Under the pieces are notes generated by a model that made no database searches, was not told where the DNA came from, and saw only the letters and a list, made by a program, of their open reading frames with translations. Made by a program: the position numbers and the translations under genes. This document shows positions 52,265-62,246 of a stretch of DNA of 64,000 nt, in pieces. Source of the DNA: Streptosporangium pseudovulgare. GTDB taxonomy: Bacteria; Actinomycetota; Actinomycetes; Streptosporangiales; Streptosporangiaceae. Where the stretch lies: positions 186,001 to 250,000 of the forward strand of contig NZ_BMQJ01000014.1 of NCBI RefSeq assembly GCF_014648055.1, in the 5' to 3' direction. How positions within the stretch are numbered: position 1 is the first letter of the stretch; each line of letters opens with the position of its first letter.

Positions 52265-52270
52265 ACCGTA
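52265..52270 (-). promoter_or_regulatory. -10 box of the tetR gene
   Basis: On the minus strand TACGGT ends six bases before the ATG at 52258. A leaderless transcript is predicted. Confidence 0.55.
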
Positions 52271-52398
52271 CACATATTTGCGCATCAGGAAAAGATGCGT
52301 GGTACGAAAGTTTTTCCAGGCGCCGACGGGGTCTCCACCCGTGGGTGGAGACCCCGTATCTCCACCCCGGCGCCGATCCGCCCCGGCGCGCTTCTCCC

Positions 52399-52404
52399 TA
52401 CCGT
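52399..52404 (+). promoter_or_regulatory. -10 box of the DUF1453-like gene
   Basis: TACCGT ends seven bases before the GTG at 52412. A leaderless transcript is predicted. Confidence 0.55.
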
Positions 52405-52411
52405 CTTCCCC

Positions 52412-52906
52412 GTGAACCCGCTCAACCCGACGAACCCGCTGAGCACGGCGGCCATCATCGTCCTCGTCGTCGCCTTCGTGCTCTACCGCCAGATGATGAC
52501 CCGGGTCGCCACCCGGACCGGCCTCCTCTGGCTCGCCCTGTTCATGATGGCGGCCGGCGTCGCCTCCGGCGCACTCGCAGATCCCCGTCACCTGCCGCTC
52601 AGCTTGCTCCTGCTGGCCGTGGAGGCCGCCTGCGCGGTGGCCTTCGGCGTCCTGCGCGCCTCGACCGTCCGGGTCTGGCGGGACGAGACGGGGGTCCCCT
52701 GGTCCCGGGGCACCGGCTGGACCCTGCTGGGCTGGCTGGCCTCGGCCGTCGCGCGCGTCGCGCTGTTCGGCGCCGGCCACGCGCTCGGGCTCGCGTCGGC
52801 GCCCACGGCCATCCTGTTCTTCATGGGCCTGACCATCGGCGTCCAGTCCCTCCTCGTCGCCCGCCGCGCCCGCGCCCTGCCCCTCGCCGCCCCGGCACGC
52901 GCGTGA
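52412..52906 (+). CDS. DUF1453-like membrane protein
   Basis: A 164-residue membrane protein with four to five helices (about residues 10-26, 36-54, 60-78, 103-122, 130-148). The length and the pattern (AIIVLVVAFVLYRQMMTR at the start) suggest the DUF1453/CcdC-like group, but I am not certain. It directly precedes a histidine kinase gene, so a sensing role is possible. The GTG is chosen because of the TACCGT box seven bases upstream; an in-frame reading from 52295 would cross the promoter. Confidence 0.65.
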   Translation: MNPLNPTNPLSTAAIIVLVVAFVLYRQMMTRVATRTGLLWLALFMMAAGVASGALADPRHLPLSLLLLAVEAACAVAFGVLRASTVRVWRDETGVPWSRGTGWTLLGWLASAVARVALFGAGHALGLASAPTAILFFMGLTIGVQSLLVARRARALPLAAPARA

Positions 52907-52984
52907 CCGTCCCCGCCGTACGGAGAACCGCACGGAGAACCGCACGGAGAGCGGCCCGGCACGGCCGTACGGCGGGTCCGCCGG

Positions 52985-52990
52985 TATCTT
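52985..52990 (+). promoter_or_regulatory. -10 box of the histidine kinase gene
   Basis: TATCTT ends seven bases before the ATG at 52998. A leaderless transcript is predicted. Confidence 0.55.
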
Positions 52991-52997
52991 CGGGGAC

Positions 52998-54230
52998 ATG
53001 TCCGGAATCCGGCGGCGAGCCGCGGTCCTGCTGTGGGTCGCGGTGGCCGCGACGTTCGCCGCGTTCACCGTCGCCCAGGCGATCCGGGACCAGACCGCCG
53101 CCCCCGGCCACCGCCTCGCGGTCGCGGCACTGGCGCTGGTCGTCGCCGGGTGCCTGGCCGCCGCTCCCCCGCCGGGTTCGCCCCGGCGGGAGAGTCCCCC
53201 GGTCACGGTCCTGGGAATCCCGATCAGGCTCGGCGCCGCCGTGATCGCCTCGATCGGTCTCCTCGCCCTCTCCCCCGACGGCGGCCCGGCCGTCGCGGCC
53301 CTGCTCTTCACCGTCGGAGCGGCGGCCTTCCGTCACCCGCCGGACCGGGCGCTGCCGGTGGGGCTGCTCGCGCTGACCGGCCTGCTGCTGATCGGCCTGG
53401 CCGGCCACGCCTGGGAGCAGGAGCTGTCCCTGGCCCTCAACGTCTGCGTGATCTTCCTCATCGCCTACGCGGTCCGGCAGCGCCGGGCGGCCCGGGCCGC
53501 CGAGGCGCGCGGGGCCGTGCTCGCCGAACGGGCGCGGATCGCCAGGGAGATCCACGACGTGCTGGCGCACTCCCTGTCCGCGCAGATCGTGCACCTGGAG
53601 GGCGCGCGCCTGCTGCTGCGGGCCGAGCGGCACGCCGAGGCACTGGAACGGGTGGAGCACGCCGGGAAGCTCGCCAGGTCGGGGCTGGAGGAGGCCCGAA
53701 GGGCGGTGTCGGCGCTGCGGGAGGACAGTCCGCCGCTGCCGGTGGCGCTCCGGGCGCTCACGGAGGAGTTCCGGGCGACGACCGGGCAGGCGTGCCCGCT
53801 GACGGTGACCGGTTCCGGGCGGCGGCTCGCGCCCGGAACCGAGCTGGCGGTGGTCCGCACCGCCCAGGAGGCCCTCACCAACGTCGGCCGGCACGCTCCC
53901 GGGGCACCGGCCACCGTACGGCTGGCCTTCGGCGACGAGGTCTGCGAGCTGGAGGTGACCAACCCCTCCGGGAACGGTCCGAGGACGCCGGGAGGGGGGT
54001 ACGGCCTCGTCGGGATGGCCGAGCGCGCCGAACTGCTCGGCGGAGCGCTGGAGGCCGGGGAGACGGACGGGGGGTTCCGGGTACGGCTGAGGCTTCCGGC
54101 GACGGAACGGTCCGCGGAGAAGCCTCCGGCGGCGGAGCGGTCCACGGAGAAGCCTCCGGCGGCGGGGCGGTCCACGGAGAGGCCTCCGGCGGAACGGGTC
54201 TTCGCGCGGCCGGAGGGGGTGGCGAGGTGA
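52998..54230 (+). CDS. NarL-type sensor histidine kinase
   Basis: A 410-residue membrane kinase. Five to six helices occupy residues about 8-158 with hardly any extracellular loop, so it probably senses the membrane itself. HisKA_3 follows, with His186 in ARIAREIHDVLAHSLS, then the ATPase domain with AQEALTNVGRHA (N-box) and GGYGLVGMAERAE (G-box). The last 45 residues are three 12-residue repeats of the form ERSTEKPPAAGR. The start is set by the TATCTT box. The response regulator start overlaps its stop (GTGA). Confidence 0.92.
   Translation: MSGIRRRAAVLLWVAVAATFAAFTVAQAIRDQTAAPGHRLAVAALALVVAGCLAAAPPPGSPRRESPPVTVLGIPIRLGAAVIASIGLLALSPDGGPAVAALLFTVGAAAFRHPPDRALPVGLLALTGLLLIGLAGHAWEQELSLALNVCVIFLIAYAVRQRRAARAAEARGAVLAERARIAREIHDVLAHSLSAQIVHLEGARLLLRAERHAEALERVEHAGKLARSGLEEARRAVSALREDSPPLPVALRALTEEFRATTGQACPLTVTGSGRRLAPGTELAVVRTAQEALTNVGRHAPGAPATVRLAFGDEVCELEVTNPSGNGPRTPGGGYGLVGMAERAELLGGALEAGETDGGFRVRLRLPATERSAEKPPAAERSTEKPPAAGRSTERPPAERVFARPEGVAR
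54101..54203 (+). repeat. Coding tandem repeat at the kinase C-terminus
   Basis: A 36-bp unit (about GAGCGGTCCACGGAGAAGCC plus TCCGGCGGCG) is present three times in frame and encodes the Glu-Arg-Ser-Thr-Glu-Lys-Pro-Pro repeats. Confidence 0.7.
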
Positions 54231-55072
54231 CCGGAGGCGGCTCGGAGACGAACGACGCGCCCGTCCGGGTGCTGGTGGTCGACGACCAGACGGTCGTGCG
54301 CGAGGGGCTGACGCTGCTGCTGGGACTGCTGCCCGGCATCGAGGTGGCCGGTTCCGCGGGCGACGGGGAGGCCGCCCTGCGGCTGGTCGAGGCCGAGCGG
54401 CCGGACGTGGTCCTGATGGACCTGCGGATGCCCCGGATGGACGGCGTCGAGGCCACCGGGCGGATCCGCGCCGCGTACCCGGACGTCCAGGTCGTCGTGC
54501 TGACCACCTACTCCGACGACGAGTCGGTGTTCGCCGCGCTGCGGGCCGGGGCCCGGGGCTTCCTCACCAAGAGCGCCGACGCCGAGGAGATCTCCCGGGC
54601 CGTCGCCGCCGTGAGGCGGGGGGACGCCCAGCTCGACCCGGCCGTCCAGCGCCGCCTCCTGGACGCCATGCCCCCGGCCCCGCCGCCCGCCCCGGCCCGG
54701 AGAGGCACGGGGGACGCCCGGCCGGACCCCCTCGGGGGCCGCACCGGCCCGCCGGACCCCGTACCGGACGGCACCGGCCCGCGGGACCCCGCGCGGCACC
54801 ACGGCACCGGGACGGCCCCCGCACGGGACCGCGCCGCCCGGCCGGACCCCGTCCGGGAGCGCGGCGCCCTGCCCGACGGGCTGACCAGACGGGAGGGGGA
54901 GGTCCTGCGGCTCATCGCCGAGGGCCGCTCCAACGCGGAGATCGCCGCGGCCCTGTTCATCAGCGAGGCCACGGTGAAGACGCACGTCAACAATCTCTTC
55001 GCCAAGATCGGGGCGCGCGACCGCGCCCAGGCCGTCGGCTACGCCTACCGCCGCGGCGTGGCCGGGCTCTGA
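54227..55072 (+). CDS. NarL/LuxR-type response regulator
   Basis: A 281-residue regulator. The receiver domain (about residues 12-130) has Asp19-Asp20, phospho-acceptor Asp65 (LMDLRMP) and Lys115 (LTKSADAEE). The LuxR HTH is at about 215-275 (GLTRREGEVLRLIAEGRSNAEIA, TVKTHVNNLFAKIGA). The linker between them (about 148-213) is unusually long and made of Pro/Arg/Gly/Asp; typical NarL linkers are 15-20 residues. The GTG start overlaps the kinase stop. Partner of the kinase upstream. Confidence 0.92.
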   Translation: MTGGGSETNDAPVRVLVVDDQTVVREGLTLLLGLLPGIEVAGSAGDGEAALRLVEAERPDVVLMDLRMPRMDGVEATGRIRAAYPDVQVVVLTTYSDDESVFAALRAGARGFLTKSADAEEISRAVAAVRRGDAQLDPAVQRRLLDAMPPAPPPAPARRGTGDARPDPLGGRTGPPDPVPDGTGPRDPARHHGTGTAPARDRAARPDPVRERGALPDGLTRREGEVLRLIAEGRSNAEIAAALFISEATVKTHVNNLFAKIGARDRAQAVGYAYRRGVAGL

Positions 55073-55146
55073 ACCCCGGGTGAGGGCGCGACCGGCGCGG
55101 CGTGACCGGGCTCCGGGCCCCGGGCGGGCGTACGGCGGAACGCGAG

Positions 55147-55177
55147 GGGCCCCCGCGGAAGCTCTCCGCGGGGGCCC
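55147..55177. terminator. Bidirectional terminator between response regulator and rbpA
   Basis: A perfect 13-bp stem GGGCCCCCGCGGA/TCCGCGGGGGCCC with a five-base loop, between convergent genes. Confidence 0.8.
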
Positions 55178-55200
55178 TACACGTCTGCCGGAGCAGTGGA

Positions 55201-55548
55201 TCAGTACATCGGGCGGGAGGAGGAACGCAGCCGCTCCAGAGCCTCGGCCAGGATCTGGGCCCCGTCCTTGTCGCTGCGGCGCTCCTTGACGTACGCGAGA
55301 TGCGTCTTGTACGGCTCGTTGCGCGGCGGCGCGGGCGGGTTGCTCTCGTCCTGGCCGGCCGGGAGGCCGCACCGCGGGCAGTCCCAGAACTCCGGTATGG
55401 GGGCGTCGCTGGCGAAGCTGGGGCGCGTCTCATGCATGTTCGCGCACCAGAACGGGACCCTTACACGGGGAGCCGCCTCGCCACGCTCCGCCTCTCCCAT
55501 CGGGCCGGCTCCGACACGGCTGCCACGGATCGCGTTGCCACTACCCAC
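55201..55548 (-). CDS. rbpA: RbpA, RNA polymerase-binding protein
   Basis: A 115-residue RbpA, the actinobacterial activator that binds the principal sigma factor and RNA polymerase. The order is a flexible N-terminal tail (about 1-25), the RbpA core with its zinc-binding pattern (FWCANMHET ... FWDCPRCG, residues about 33-61), a basic linker (ERRSDKDGAQ, about 88-97) and the sigma-interacting helix ending LAEALERLRSSSRPMY. The GTG start has GAGGAG seven bases upstream. It follows secG, the usual actinobacterial order. Confidence 0.95.
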   Translation of the reverse strand: MGSGNAIRGSRVGAGPMGEAERGEAAPRVRVPFWCANMHETRPSFASDAPIPEFWDCPRCGLPAGQDESNPPAPPRNEPYKTHLAYVKERRSDKDGAQILAEALERLRSSSRPMY

Positions 55549-55569
55549 GGATGAACTCCTCGCTCGATG

Positions 55570-55601
55570 GCCCCCCGCCGCTCCGGGTGGGCGCGGGGGG
55601 C
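55570..55601 (-). terminator. Hairpin between secG and rbpA
   Basis: GCCCCCCGC/GCGGGGGGC stem with a 14-base loop, 50 bp after the secG stop. Probably terminates the gap-pgk-tpiA-secG unit ahead of the rbpA promoter. Confidence 0.6.
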
Positions 55602-55650
55602 TGAACCACTGTCACGCTTGGCGAAAGCCAGGGCGCCTGAAAGCCCCGGG

Positions 55651-55881
55651 TCAGGGCTTGAGAAGAAGGCCCAGCGCGATGATGCAGACGAACCAGACCA
55701 CACCGGTGATGATGGTGAGCCGGTCAAGGTTGCGCTCGACCACGGAGGACCCTCCGAACGATGACGAGAAACCGCCACCGAACAGATCCGACAGACCCCC
55801 GCCCTTGCCCTTGTGGAGCAGGACGAGCAGGATCATCAGCAAGCTCGCCAGAATGAGGGCGATGGAGATTCCGATTGTCAC
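55651..55881 (-). CDS. secG: SecG, preprotein translocase subunit
   Basis: A 76-residue SecG with two membrane helices (about residues 3-22 and 55-74). The central Gly/Ser-rich loop LSDLFGGGFSSSFGGSSVVERNLDR contains the family's conserved GG...SS..ERNL pattern. It assists SecYE in protein export. The GTG start is at the usual position. Downstream of tpiA, as in other actinomycetes. Confidence 0.94.
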   Translation of the reverse strand: MTIGISIALILASLLMILLVLLHKGKGGGLSDLFGGGFSSSFGGSSVVERNLDRLTIITGVVWFVCIIALGLLLKP

Positions 55882-56014
55882 CGTTGACCTGTTCCCTATT
55901 TACGCGCGGCCCGCGTCCGGGCACGACCCTTGTGTGACGCCTGAGGCGTGACGATTCAAACTTGCTCTAAGAGGGTACGACCTCATGTCAAGTCGTACCC
56001 CCCGAACGTCCCGG

Positions 56015-56800
56015 TCAGCCCGACATTTCACCAAAACGGCAGATTTTCACGAACTCCACCGGGTCGAGGCTGGCGCCGCCGACCAGGGCGCCGTCCACGT
56101 CGGGCTGCGCCATGATGCCGACGATGTTGTCGGCCTTGACCGACCCTCCGTAAAGGATACGGACGGCGGCGGCCACATCGGCGTCATACAGCTCGGCGAG
56201 TCGGGAGCGCAGCGCCCCGCAGACCTCCTGGGCGTCCTGCGGGGTGGCCACCTCGCCGGTGCCGATCGCCCACACCGGCTCGTAGGCCAGCACGATCGAC
56301 GCGGCCTGCTCGGCGGTGACCTTGCGCAGCGCCCCGTCGAGCTGGGCGACGCTGTGGGCCACCTGGCCGCCGGACCGGCGGACCTCCAGGTTCTCCCCCA
56401 CGCACAGGATCGGCGTGAGCGAGTGCCGGTAGGCCGCGTGGACCTTGGCGTTGACCACGTCGTCGTCCTCGCGGTGGTACTGCCGCCGCTCGGAGTGCCC
56501 GATCACCACGAAGGTGCAGCCGAGCTTGGCGAGCATCGCCCCGGAGATCTCCCCGGTGTACGCGCCGCCCTCGTGCTCGGACAGGTCCTGCGCGCCGTAC
56601 ACCAGGCGCAGCTTGTCGCCGTCCACCAGGGTCTGGACGCTGCGCAGGTCGGTGAACGGCGGCAGGACCGCCACCTCGACCCGGTTGAGGTCCTTGTCGT
56701 TCAGCGCGAACGCCAGCTTCTGGGTGTGGGCGATGGCCTCCAGGTGGTTGAGGTTCATCTTCCAGTTGCCGGCGATGAGGGGCTTGCGTGCCGTGCTCAT
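56015..56800 (-). CDS. tpiA: Triosephosphate isomerase
   Basis: A 261-residue TIM barrel. GNWKMN (Lys about residue 13), IGHSERR (His about residue 100), the catalytic Glu in [11 protein letters not shown] (about residue 172) and [11 protein letters not shown] are all present. It interconverts dihydroxyacetone phosphate and glyceraldehyde 3-phosphate. A 100-bp gap separates it from pgk, so it may have a secondary promoter. Length is normal. Confidence 0.97.
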   Translation of the reverse strand: MSTARKPLIAGNWKMNLNHLEAIAHTQKLAFALNDKDLNRVEVAVLPPFTDLRSVQTLVDGDKLRLVYGAQDLSEHEGGAYTGEISGAMLAKLGCTFVVIGHSERRQYHREDDDVVNAKVHAAYRHSLTPILCVGENLEVRRSGGQVAHSVAQLDGALRKVTAEQAASIVLAYEPVWAIGTGEVATPQDAQEVCGALRSRLAELYDADVAAAVRILYGGSVKADNIVGIMAQPDVDGALVGGASLDPVEFVKICRFGEMSG

Positions 56801-56900
56801 CTGTCACCCGCCGTTCCTCGTCCGCTCCGCGGAGCGCTTCTCACATGCCTGGCGTCGGAAGCGGGCGCGCCGGGACGGCGCGCCCGCTCACCGCGTCGGT

Positions 56901-58093
56901 TCACTCCCCGGCCTCCAGGGCGACGAGCCCGGGCAGGGTCTTGCCCTCAAGGTATTCGAGGCTGGCCCCACCGCCGGTGGAGATGTGCGAGAACCCGTCC
57001 TCGGGGAGTCCGAGCCTGCGCACGGCCGCGGCCGAGTCTCCACCGCCGACGACGGTGAACGCCTCCGAGGCGACCAACGCCTCGGCGACCGCGCGAGTTC
57101 CCCCGGAGAACGCCTCGAACTCGAAGACGCCCATCGGGCCGTTCCAGAACACCGTCCGCGCGTCGGCCAGCTTCTCCGCGAACAGCTCGCGGGTGCGCGG
57201 GCCGATGTCGAGGCCCTGGCGGTCGGCCGGGATCGCGGTGGCGTCGACCACCTCGTACTCGGCGTCCTCGGCGAAGTCGACGGCCGCCAGCACGTCGACC
57301 GGCAGGACGAGCTCCACGCCGCGCTTGGCCGCCTCGTCGAGGAAGCCGCGCACGGTGTCGAGCTGGTCCTCCTGGAGCAGCGACTTCCCCACCTCGCGGC
57401 CCTGGGCGGCCAGGAAGGTGTAGGCCATGCCGCCGCCGATGAGGAGCCGGTCGACCTTCGTCAGGAGGTTGCCGATCACGCCGAGCTTGTCGGAGACCTT
57501 CGCGCCGCCGAGGACCACGACGTACGGCCGGGCCGGCTCCTCGGTCAGCTTCCGCAGGACCTCGACCTCGGCCAGCACGAGCCGGCCCGCCGCGTGCGGC
57601 AGCAGCTTCGGCACGTCGTAGACGCTGGCGTGCTTGCGGTGCACCGCGCCGAAGCCGTCGCCGACGTAGAGGTCGGCGAAGGCCGCGAGCCTCTCGGCGA
57701 ACGCGGCGCGCTCGGCGTCGTCCTTGGACTCCTCGCCCCGCTCGAACCGCAGGTTCTCCAGCAGCGCCACCTGGCCCTCGCCGAGGCCCTCGACGACGGA
57801 CCGGGCCGACTCGCCCACCACGTCGGTGGCGAAGGCGACGTCGGCGCCCAGCAGCTCACCGAGGCGCCGGGCCACCGGCGCCAGGGAGTACTTCGGGTTC
57901 GGCTCCCCCTTGGGCCGGCCGAGGTGGGCGCAGACCACCACCCGGGCGCCCTTGTCGGTGAGCTCCCGGATCGTCGGGACGGAGGCGCGGATGCGGCCGT
58001 CGTCGGTGATGACGTCCCCGTCCAGGGGGACGTTGAGGTCGGCGCGCACCAGGACGCGCCGGCCCTTCACGTCGAATGCGGAGAGGTCCTTCA

Positions 58094-58094
<1 letters not shown>
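56901..58094 (-). CDS. pgk: Phosphoglycerate kinase
   Basis: A 397-residue PGK. The N-terminal [11 protein letters not shown] (about residues 16-26), AHLGRPKGE (about 58-66), the ADP-site [14 protein letters not shown] and the C-terminal GGGDSAAAV and [14 protein letters not shown] motifs are all present. It makes ATP from 1,3-bisphosphoglycerate. The ATG overlaps the gap stop by one base (TGATG), so gap and pgk are coupled. Confidence 0.97.
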
Positions 58095-59207
<1,113 letters not shown>

Positions 59208-59265
59208 GGTGGGGTGGGGTGTGTTCGGCACACCCGGTGACCTGCCGCGACGCCCCCGGCGACGC

Positions 59266-60249
59266 TCAGGGCGCGAGCATGTCGACGGTGAGGTTGGCCT
59301 CGGTGTTGGGGATGCCGATGTCCTGGGCGCGCTTGTCGGCCATGGCGAGCAGGCGGCGGATGCGCCCGGCGATGGCGTCCTTGGTCAGCGGCGGGTCGGC
59401 GAGCTGGCCCAGCTCCTCCAGGGACGCCTGCTTGTGCTCCACCCGCAGCCGCCCGGCCACCACCAGGTGCTCCGGGGCCTCCTCACCGAGGATCTCCAGG
59501 GCCCGCTGGACCCGGGCGCCGGCCGCGACCGCGGCGCGGGCCGAGCGGCGCAGGTTGGCGTCGTCGAAGTTGGCCAGGCGGTTGGCCGTCGCCCGCACCT
59601 CGCGGCGCATCCGGCGGTCCTCCCACAGCAGCACGCTGTCGTGGGCGCCCAGCCGGGTCAGCAGGGCGCTGATCGCGTCGCCGTCGCGGACCACCACCCG
59701 GTCGACGCCGCGCACCTCGCGCGCCTTGGCGTGGATCTTCAACCGGCGGGCGGAGCCGACCAGCGCGAGCGCCGCCTCCGGCCCGGGGCAGGTGACCTCC
59801 AGCGACATGGAGCGGCCCGGCTCGGTGAGGGAGCCGTGCGCCAGGAACGCCCCGCGCCAGGCGGCCTCGGCGTCGCACGTCGCCCCCGCCACCACCTGCC
59901 GGGGCAGGCCGCGGACCGGGCGGCCGTGGTTGTCGATCAAGCCGGTCTGGCGGGCCAGCGCCTCACCGTCGCGGTACACCCGCACCACGTAGCGGGCGCC
60001 CTTGCGCAGTCCCGCGGGGGCGAGGACGAGCACCTCGGCCCGGTGCCCGAACACCTCGGCGATGTCCTTGATGAGCCGCCGCGCCGTGACGTTGGTGTCC
60101 AGCTCGGCCTCGATCACGATCCGCCCGCCGACCAGGTGCAGGCCGCTCGCGAAGCGAAGGAGCGTCGACACCTCGGCCTTGCGGCAGCACGGCTTCAGGA
60201 CCGGTAGCCGGCTCAGCTCGTCCTTCACCACTCCTGTCATCGCCGCCAT
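59266..60249 (-). CDS. whiA: WhiA, sporulation/cell-division regulator
   Basis: A 327-residue WhiA. The N-terminal part resembles a LAGLIDADG homing-endonuclease fold (VKDELSRLP...[14 protein letters not shown]), and the C-terminal helix-turn-helix region contains [30 protein letters not shown]. In Streptomyces WhiA controls sporulation septation with WhiB. ATG 60249 has GGAGG nine bases upstream; ATG 60240 is an alternative. Part of the conserved uvrC-rapZ-yvcK-whiA cluster. Confidence 0.96.
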   Translation of the reverse strand: MAAMTGVVKDELSRLPVLKPCCRKAEVSTLLRFASGLHLVGGRIVIEAELDTNVTARRLIKDIAEVFGHRAEVLVLAPAGLRKGARYVVRVYRDGEALARQTGLIDNHGRPVRGLPRQVVAGATCDAEAAWRGAFLAHGSLTEPGRSMSLEVTCPGPEAALALVGSARRLKIHAKAREVRGVDRVVVRDGDAISALLTRLGAHDSVLLWEDRRMRREVRATANRLANFDDANLRRSARAAVAAGARVQRALEILGEEAPEHLVVAGRLRVEHKQASLEELGQLADPPLTKDAIAGRIRRLLAMADKRAQDIGIPNTEANLTVDMLAP

Positions 60250-60339
60250 ATCGTTCGTCCTCCCCCATCAGACCTCGTGCGGCCCGGAACAACCGGGCAC
60301 ACAGAAGTTTCTCGCACTCACGGGCACCGCTGACCAGGA

Positions 60340-61275
60340 TCAACGCTTCCCACGGAAAATCTCGTCCAGGACGGAGGCAAGACGTTGCGCATCGTGCCGC
60401 GGGGAGCCGTCGGGGGACGCGACGTCCGCCAGCACCAGCCGTCCGCCGAGCCCGGCCGCGGCCTTCTCCAGCTCCTCGCGGTCGTCGGCCACCCCGGCGT
60501 CGGCGAGCACCACGTCGGTCTCCAGGGCCGGAGCGTGCTGGCGGAGCACCTCCAGGTGCTTCTGGGGGGAGAACCCGTCGGTCTCGCCGGGCTGCGGGGC
60601 GAGGTTCAGCGTGACCAGGCGGCGCGCCCGGGTGGTGTGCAGCGCCTCGGCCAGCTCGGGCACCTTCAGGTGGGGCAGCACACTGGTGAACCACGACCCG
60701 GGGCCGAAGACCACCCAGTCGGCGTCCAGGACCGCCTGGACCGCCTCGGGACTGGCCGGAGGGTCGGCCGGGACCAGCGAGACGGCCCGGACCCGGCCGG
60801 GGGTGAGGGCGCAGGCCACCTGCCCGCGCACGGTGCTCACCACGCCGTCCAGCTCGACCTCCGCGACGATGTCGAGCGGCACCGACGACATCGGCAGCAC
60901 CCGGCCGTGCGCGCCGAGCAGCCGCCCGACCCAGTCGAGGCCGGCGACCGTGTCGCCGAGCCGCTCCCACAGCGCCACGATCAGCAGGTTGCCGAGCGCG
61001 TGCCCGTGCAGCTCGCCCTCACTGCGGAAACGGTGCTGGACGACCTCGCTCCAGGTACGGCCCCACTCGTCGTCGCCGCACAGGGCGGCCAGCGCCATCC
61101 GCAGGTCGCCCGGGGGCAGCACGCCCAGTTCGCGGCGGAGCCGCCCGCTCGACCCGCCGTCGTCGGCCACCGTGACCACGGCAGTGAGCCCGGAGGTGAC
61201 CCGGCGCAGCGCCGACAGCGAGGCGTACAGCCCGTGGCCGCCGCCCAGCGCGACGACCTTGAGATCCTCGATCAC
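60340..61275 (-). CDS. YvcK/CofD-like protein, gluconeogenesis and envelope factor
   Basis: A 311-residue YvcK (CuvA) family protein. The Rossmann-like GGGHGLYASLSALRR (about residues 11-25), VTVADDGGSSGRLR (about 34-47) and the central HALGNLLI are conserved. YvcK homologs bind UDP-sugars and affect cell wall growth on gluconeogenic carbon; the biochemical role is not certain. The GTG overlaps the rapZ stop (GTGA). Confidence 0.92.
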   Translation of the reverse strand: MIEDLKVVALGGGHGLYASLSALRRVTSGLTAVVTVADDGGSSGRLRRELGVLPPGDLRMALAALCGDDEWGRTWSEVVQHRFRSEGELHGHALGNLLIVALWERLGDTVAGLDWVGRLLGAHGRVLPMSSVPLDIVAEVELDGVVSTVRGQVACALTPGRVRAVSLVPADPPASPEAVQAVLDADWVVFGPGSWFTSVLPHLKVPELAEALHTTRARRLVTLNLAPQPGETDGFSPQKHLEVLRQHAPALETDVVLADAGVADDREELEKAAAGLGGRLVLADVASPDGSPRHDAQRLASVLDEIFRGKR

Positions 61276-62246
61276 TCCCGGCCCACATCCCGGTGGCTCA
61301 CCTGAACGTCCAGGCCGCCGCGGTCACGCAGCCGCGCCCCGATCTGCTCGGCCAGGGCGACGCTGCGGTGCTTGCCGCCGGTGCAGCCCACCGCGAGCGT
61401 GGCGTAGCTCTTGCCCTCGCGGGCGTAGCCGGCCGCGATGATGCCGACCACCTCCTCGTAGGCGTCGAGCAGCTCCTTGGCGCCCGGCTGGCCGAGGACG
61501 TAGTCGCGCACCGCCGGGTCCAGGCCGTTCATCGGGCGCAGCTCGGGCACCCAGTGCGGGTTGGGCAGGAACCGGCAGTCGACGACCAGGTCGGCGTCGA
61601 CCGGCAGGCCGTACTTGTAGCCGAAGGAGACGACGTTGACCCGCAGGCCCGGACGGTCCTCGCCGCCGAAGAAGGCGACGATCTTGCCGCGCAGCTCGTG
61701 GACGTTGAGGTTGGAGGTGTCGATGACCAGGTCGGCGTTGGCCCGCACCTCCCGCAGGATGCCCCGCTCGCGGGCGATCCCGTCGACCAGCCGGCCGTCC
61801 CCCTGCAGGGGGTGCGGGCGGCGGACGTTCTCGAACCTGCGCACCAGCTCCTCGTCGCTGGCCTCCAGGAACACCACCCGTACGGCGACGCCCCGCCCGT
61901 CGAGCTCCCCGATCGCGGCGTTGAGGTCGGTGGTGAAGGCCAGACTGCGCACGTCGACCACGGCCGCCACCTTGTCGGCGGCCAGCTTGACCCGGCCGGC
62001 CTCCTCCGCCATGGCGAACAGCAGACCGGGCGGCAGGTTGTCGATGACGAACCAGCCCAGGTCCTCCAGGGCCTTGGCGGCGGTGCTCCGCCCCGCCCCG
62101 GACATGCCGGTGACGATGACGAACGCGGTCTGACCGCCGTCGGCCCGCCGCCGGTCCGGCCGTCCGCCGGTCGCGCCCGGCGCCTCACCCGCGCCGCGGT
62201 GGCCGCCCGCGGTCGGCTCGTCGTTCGGGGCCTGTTCCTCGCTCAT
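61272..62246 (-). CDS. rapZ: RapZ/YvcJ-family nucleotide-binding protein
   Basis: A 324-residue RapZ family protein. The P-loop is GMSGAGRST (about residues 47-55), in which the usual Lys is replaced by Arg, the common actinobacterial form. [17 protein letters not shown] and [10 protein letters not shown] follow. In E. coli RapZ controls glucosamine-6-phosphate synthesis through small RNAs; in actinobacteria the target is unknown. The first 35 residues are a Gly/Ala/Asp-rich tail. The ATG overlaps the uvrC stop (ATGA). Confidence 0.94.
   Translation of the reverse strand: MSEEQAPNDEPTAGGHRGAGEAPGATGGRPDRRRADGGQTAFVIVTGMSGAGRSTAAKALEDLGWFVIDNLPPGLLFAMAEEAGRVKLAADKVAAVVDVRSLAFTTDLNAAIGELDGRGVAVRVVFLEASDEELVRRFENVRRPHPLQGDGRLVDGIARERGILREVRANADLVIDTSNLNVHELRGKIVAFFGGEDRPGLRVNVVSFGYKYGLPVDADLVVDCRFLPNPHWVPELRPMNGLDPAVRDYVLGQPGAKELLDAYEEVVGIIAAGYAREGKSYATLAVGCTGGKHRSVALAEQIGARLRDRGGLDVQVSHRDVGRE

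Noticed and set aside
52295..52411. Longer N-terminus for the DUF1453-like protein.
   Set aside because: A TACCGT box at 52399 lies inside it, and the extension has no hydrophobic or family character.
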